Under the pieces are notes generated by a model, which was not told where the DNA came from, did not search any database, and saw nothing but the letters and a program-made list of their open reading frames with translations. Of a DNA stretch of 64,000 nt, positions 59,611-64,000 are shown piece by piece (within the stretch, counting starts at the first letter, position 1; each line of letters opens with the position of its first letter). The stretch lies in the NCBI RefSeq assembly GCF_026262505.1, contig NC_067208.1, positions 6,519,962 to 6,583,961 on the forward strand, written 5' to 3'. The DNA is from Trichomonas vaginalis G3. Lineage: Eukaryota; Parabasalia; Trichomonadida; Trichomonadidae. The position numbers and the translations under genes were made by a program.

Positions 59611-60403
59611 TATATGATTAGTATATTAAATAAGTGATATCTGATACTTATAGCAAATGAGAAATTAAAATTAATAAAAGTTAAAAAAAATAATATAATT
59701 AATAATTATGAATAATTATTACCACAAAAATACATACTGTATACATTTCAAACACTTTTAACATCAGCATTATTTATTTACCTGATCAAAACATAATTAT
59801 TCATGTCTCATGCATTAGAATAACTCTATTTATTAGTTAATTAAAATGATGTTCATGAACAAAGTTATATATAATTTTCCAAGGTCATATAAGATGAAAA
59901 TCGATTTAATCAAGACAGTATTATATAATTGACTTCCACATATATAACTGATCAGTAAAAACATTAAAAAAATAAGTATTATTGAGTATAAGATCGCATT
60001 TATTGATATCAAGCATTACTATTGAATAAATGATATAAATCCACACTGTAATAGTATCAAATAACAATTTTTACATATAATTCAATAAGGTACATATAGG
60101 TTATATGTTATACTAATACATAAGAAGATCAAATCTTAAAAAATAGCAAATTGATAAAATGCGATATTTATTTCAGAATAATAAAGCTGTTTGTATATAT
60201 GCAAATAATAGTACTTTAATATAAAGACTATTTACAATGTGTATTCATAATTTTATAGGATAGAAATACATTTTGAAGATATTCATAATATATTATTTGT
60301 AAAAATATATCATATATCATTAATAACTATATAATATATTTATACAAATATTGCTTATTTAAACTATGTGAATAACTTAGTTTAAAAGCTATCCAATCCT
60401 GAG

Positions 60404-60451
60404 ATTCGCATTGTCGTCTAAAACCGCCAGACGACAATAATAATACCCCAA
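60404..60451 (+). repeat. Solo right end of the GTCGTC MITE
   Basis: ATTCGCATTGTCGTCTAAAA then CCGCCAGACGACAATAATAA-TACCCCAA, identical (bar one base) to the right end at 55370-55417, with no left end nearby. Confidence 0.65.
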
Positions 60452-63082
60452 ATTTATTTGTTCTCAAAACTAATATTCAATCTTTTCAAAATTTATATCA
60501 ATTCATTCATCTTACGAACAAGTGAAGATTACTCAAAAGCAGTTTAAAATAATTAATTAATGATTAGGTCGTCCGAAATATATGATTTCACGAAAATATT
60601 TTATCTTGCCACGATTTCAGACATTACATGACAGAATCACCTCACAATTATTATTCGGAGGTTATTATGAGTGTGTTCAGTAAATGATATACAACTGATT
60701 CCGAATTTTAATTTATCCATCTATCTACGTTGTAAATTGATCGCAGTTATTTCTAAAAAATGCAATATTGAGTATTAAATTATTAGAAATTGATCATAAA
60801 GTGCTAATATCACCCCAAACATCTATCAATGCTTATCAATGATGTTTTCAGGAAAATATCTTTACACGAATAAAGCACATTAGTAGCTCTTCTTTCATAA
60901 TATGTTTTTCATGTATATTTATAATATATTTGTACCATTTCTATGCGAACCTATCTATATTGTTTTCAAAAATAAATCATAAATTGCAATCCATATTTCA
61001 TAGCTATCGAAATGGGTCGTTTATTACAATTTATGCTTTTTTATGAGTTCAGCATAAATTCCATACCGAGCTTATTCTCTTTCTCCAAAAATAAAGATTC
61101 AAAGCCCAAAAAACATTCCTCAAAAAGATAAGCTATCGATCTGTTGCATGCTAAGTAGTGTCAACGATAGAAATTGAGATCCTATTAATCGTCGAGGAAG
61201 TACGATTATTTTTTGGGCGAAAAAGTATCTTAAAATATGATTATTAATATGTTTTTAAAATAAAAAATTTGAAAGTTAATTTGAGATTCTCATATAATTT
61301 TTTGAATGAAAAAATAAATATAGTCTATATGAGTTTTTGAATAATCACACTTGAGATATATCTAAAAAATAATTAAAAATAGAGTTTGAGAAGACTTTTC
61401 AAGGTGTAATGAAAAGAGAGGTAGGGCAACGATAGAAAATTTTTGGAAAAAAAGTTCGGAGATCTTAAACGTATCATATTCCCTGCATGGTTTGGTATCT
61501 TCCGCCATGCGTTGTGTCAAACATATTGACACTTTCCAATAATTAATTTATGGTATGAGTCACAGAGTTAGATTATAAAAAGAAAGTAAATAATTGCAAT
61601 TAGAAATCATATATGTCGGAAATCAAATGTTGATGAGCAGAAACCTTTTACTCATCATAAAAGAGATAAATCACTAAAGATTTGTATACATTAGAATTTG
61701 ATATTTGGTGCTCGAAAACTGTCTGATGGGACTCCTCCAAAATGAACCAATCTATCGCTGAGGACCAAATTAGATGATGTGGATGGTGTATTCTCTAATT
61801 CTAACTTAGGAAGAATGGGAACAAAACGAATGACGACAACAACATATCAAACATAGATTAAATATCTATGAATCAATAAAGTATACGTGCATTGAAGGTG
61901 ATAACAATCACTTGAGGCTTATAACTCTTTGACTAAATTATGCAATAATTAAATATAATCATTTTTATATTTTTATACTGATAGTAATTAATATACTATC
62001 CTGCTTAATAAATGGTATGATCAAATTTGTTTGAAAATTTAATTATGTATATGAAACTATGTCTTCTATATAAAAATCAAAATTTTCGGACGAACCTAGA
62101 TTGAACCTTTATGAAAATCTATCATTTTTGTTAATTGAGTTAATATGAATCTTTTACATATGTATATATAGCATTGATAGCTTATATAATCATGGTTTAT
62201 TCCATATTAACATATTTTTTCAGTTAAATTTGTTAATAATATCATGTAACAAATTAATTCAAGATTAGAATGTCTACAAAATGCTAACAAATAAGAACAA
62301 AATACGATTTCTCGACTTAAATTTTAATATGGAGTAGTTTTTCGTTTAAATCTAATTAAAAATGAATAAAAACTTATCTTGTACTATTTTCATTCAAAGA
62401 TTTTAATAATGTAAATCATGCATTTTCATAATTCAGTACAGTTCTTTTTAGAATTAAAGTTGATGAGGATGATATTTGTGATTTAAAATAATTTGTTAAT
62501 GTTCACCTTTTATTCATCACCTTGTGGTATGCCCTAAAGCAATAGCATTATCAATTCTGCTGAATTGATCAACTCAAAATTCCAAAAAAAATTCAAAATT
62601 TCAAAAATGAAATGAAACAATTTGAATTTTCACATGAAAAAATTAATTTCGAAAAAAATTTGGAAAATCAAAGTATTTGATAATTAGTCAAATAATCAAT
62701 TTACATCGTTTTTACTCATAAAAAACAACTAATTTTTGATTTTGATATCATATTTGATAAATACTCATTCCAGAGTTGACGTAATGTATTAATTATTGTT
62801 AGAGATATTGCTTTCGCAGCAAAATTCTTATTTCATGAAAGAAAAAAAAAATGATTTTATTCCAACAAAAACAAGGAGTAGGTGACAAAAGTGCATACTC
62901 TTAAACAACCGTCGGATTTCCGGGTGAAATCGTGACACACTTTCGTCTTTCGTAGGCAGTGGTGGTTGTTACAAAAGGTAACTTCGAATGTAGCGTGAAA
63001 TCTGCAAAAAAAATTCTGAAATTTGAATGGAGAACACAAAAATTGAATAGTTTACGTCAATAAAAAAGAGAAAAATGAAGCT

Positions 63083-63165
63083 AATGTGTCTCGAACCTAG
63101 GACTTAGAGCAGCAATCACACTGTTTATCCCATTACACTACATGCATCTCTCACCTCAGTGAATG
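63083..63165 (-). ncRNA. tRNA-like / SINE-like sequence
   Basis: Minus strand: TAGTGTAATGGGATAAACAG (A-box/D-arm like), then TCCTAGGTTCGAGACAC (B-box core GGTTCGA), at normal tRNA spacing. A T-rich stretch after the last arm could stop Pol III. The acceptor and T stems do not close, so it is not a working tRNA gene; a tRNA-derived SINE head or old pseudogene is more likely. Confidence 0.5.
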
Positions 63166-63866
63166 AGATCAACTATATGATAACTTTTCCCCATTATATT
63201 CTTGTGGAAAAGTGACAAATAGCAACTTTGACCCTCTCTCCAAAAACAAGTAAACAGATGAATGGAAACGTACTATATTTTCATAAATGTAGTAATCAGC
63301 GTGTCGGCTTTTGTTTATCATGTTCGAGTCAAAATGTATTAACTTGTAATAAGAAATATTCGAAGATTATATGAAGTATTGAGCATTCTTTGTAAAAATA
63401 TTTGTAATTCATTACTAACATATATAATAAAGTTGTTTTTTTTTCCTTATTGCAATAATTTTGTCTGATTTTAATAACTTTTCATGTATACGAGTTGTGT
63501 GAATATGCATCATAATATGCGTAAATATACTTATTTGCGACGAATAATGTGGTTGCATAATGGAGGTGCTAAATTTTGATTTTTAATATGGGGCTTTGGT
63601 ATGTATAATCATGTTCTTATCTCAACGTAGGAGTATTGGTGCAATATGATTAAAATTTACGAGGTTGATCTTAAATTGAATAATTCTGGAGTATAAATCA
63701 CAATGCAGCTAATTCTATGTTAAAGATAGATACAGATTGTAGTAATCAATTAGGGAGTACAAATTCATTCTTTCATTTCTGTCGTATTGAGCAGAAAGGA
63801 AGAGATCATAACCCTAGGAAAAAAAGCCCAAATTTGTCACTTTTCATAGTACGTTAAACTCAATTC

Positions 63867-63884
63867 GCTCGGCGAATGCCGAGC
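63867..63884. repeat. 7-bp GC hairpin
   Basis: GCTCGGC-GAAT-GCCGAGC, a perfect stem in otherwise AT-rich DNA. No neighbouring gene to assign it to. Confidence 0.4.
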
Positions 63885-64000
63885 ACACGTACTCATCATT
63901 CAACATAATATTCTCATTCTTTGGTTATTATAGTGCCAGACAACACAAGATTTCAAAGAATTACTTGAGTTTTCAATTAATCTTAATCCGATTTTAGATT

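Larger units (their letters stand above)
59611..64000. other. AT-rich, gene-free DNA
   Basis: 4.4 kb with no supported protein gene. The only items noted are a MITE end at 60404-60451, a tRNA-like sequence at about 63083-63165 and a small hairpin at 63867-63884. Confidence 0.6.

Noticed and set aside
63083-63165. Functional tRNA gene
   Set aside because: Acceptor and T stems do not pair, so only a relic is called.

Overview
The window looks like AT-rich nuclear DNA of a trichomonad parabasalid (Trichomonas, Tritrichomonas or a close relative). Four things point that way. Genes have no visible introns and very short leaders, with TCA-pyrimidine-T/A initiator (Inr) motifs about 10 nt before several ATGs. 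There is a large Polinton/Maverick. There are two mariner copies of about 1.3 kb (one enlarged by a nested element) with 28-bp ends, like the mariners known from Trichomonas vaginalis. The gene families are also typical: ankyrin repeats, beta-helix surface-type proteins and lysine/glutamate-rich LRR proteins. The species itself is inferred.

Layout. Positions 1-5313: the 3' end of one host gene, a 1.6-kb TA-flanked non-coding element, one small winged-helix-like gene, and otherwise bare AT-rich DNA. Positions 5314-31821: a Polinton of about 26.5 kb with terminal inverted repeats. It carries a major capsid protein, packaging ATPase, protein-primed DNA polymerase B, retroviral-type integrase, two KilA-N proteins, a collagen-like protein, a phage-type tail-fibre/collar protein and a set of small genes. 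A near-pristine mariner (13861-15159) and a hAT transposon (about 28550-31630) have inserted into it. Without these the element is about 22 kb. It is mostly whole with only a few breaks, and its ends differ by roughly 10-15 percent by eye, so it is older than the mariners.

Positions 31822-43370: a mosaic of duplicated fragments, namely two truncated ankyrin copies, three copies of a beta-helix gene family, three TTAA-bounded elements, and a second mariner that has itself been hit by a foldback element. Positions 44048-53470: a more ordinary host block with a PH/LRR (CARMIL-like) gene, an inositol polyphosphate kinase, a divergent signal-peptide beta-helix protein and a long charged coiled-coil gene with one in-frame stop. 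Positions 53960-58465: two more beta-helix copies and a second copy of a 2.6-kb block that includes a GC-rich, apparently structured RNA-like island. Positions 58437-59599: a gene of unknown function and an HP1-like chromodomain gene. Positions 59600-64000: no protein gene seen, one MITE end and one tRNA-like (SINE-like) sequence.

Within the Polinton the genes are packed as divergent and convergent blocks. Divergent ATGs lie only 16-25 bp apart, and four consecutive plus-strand genes join stop codon directly to start codon. Two convergent junctions carry GC-rich hairpins. A repeated dyad built on GGTTAGATCTAACC recurs six times between genes. Gene starts have a T-rich TTTATTTT/TATCC-type leader instead of the host Inr, which suggests the element uses its own expression signals.
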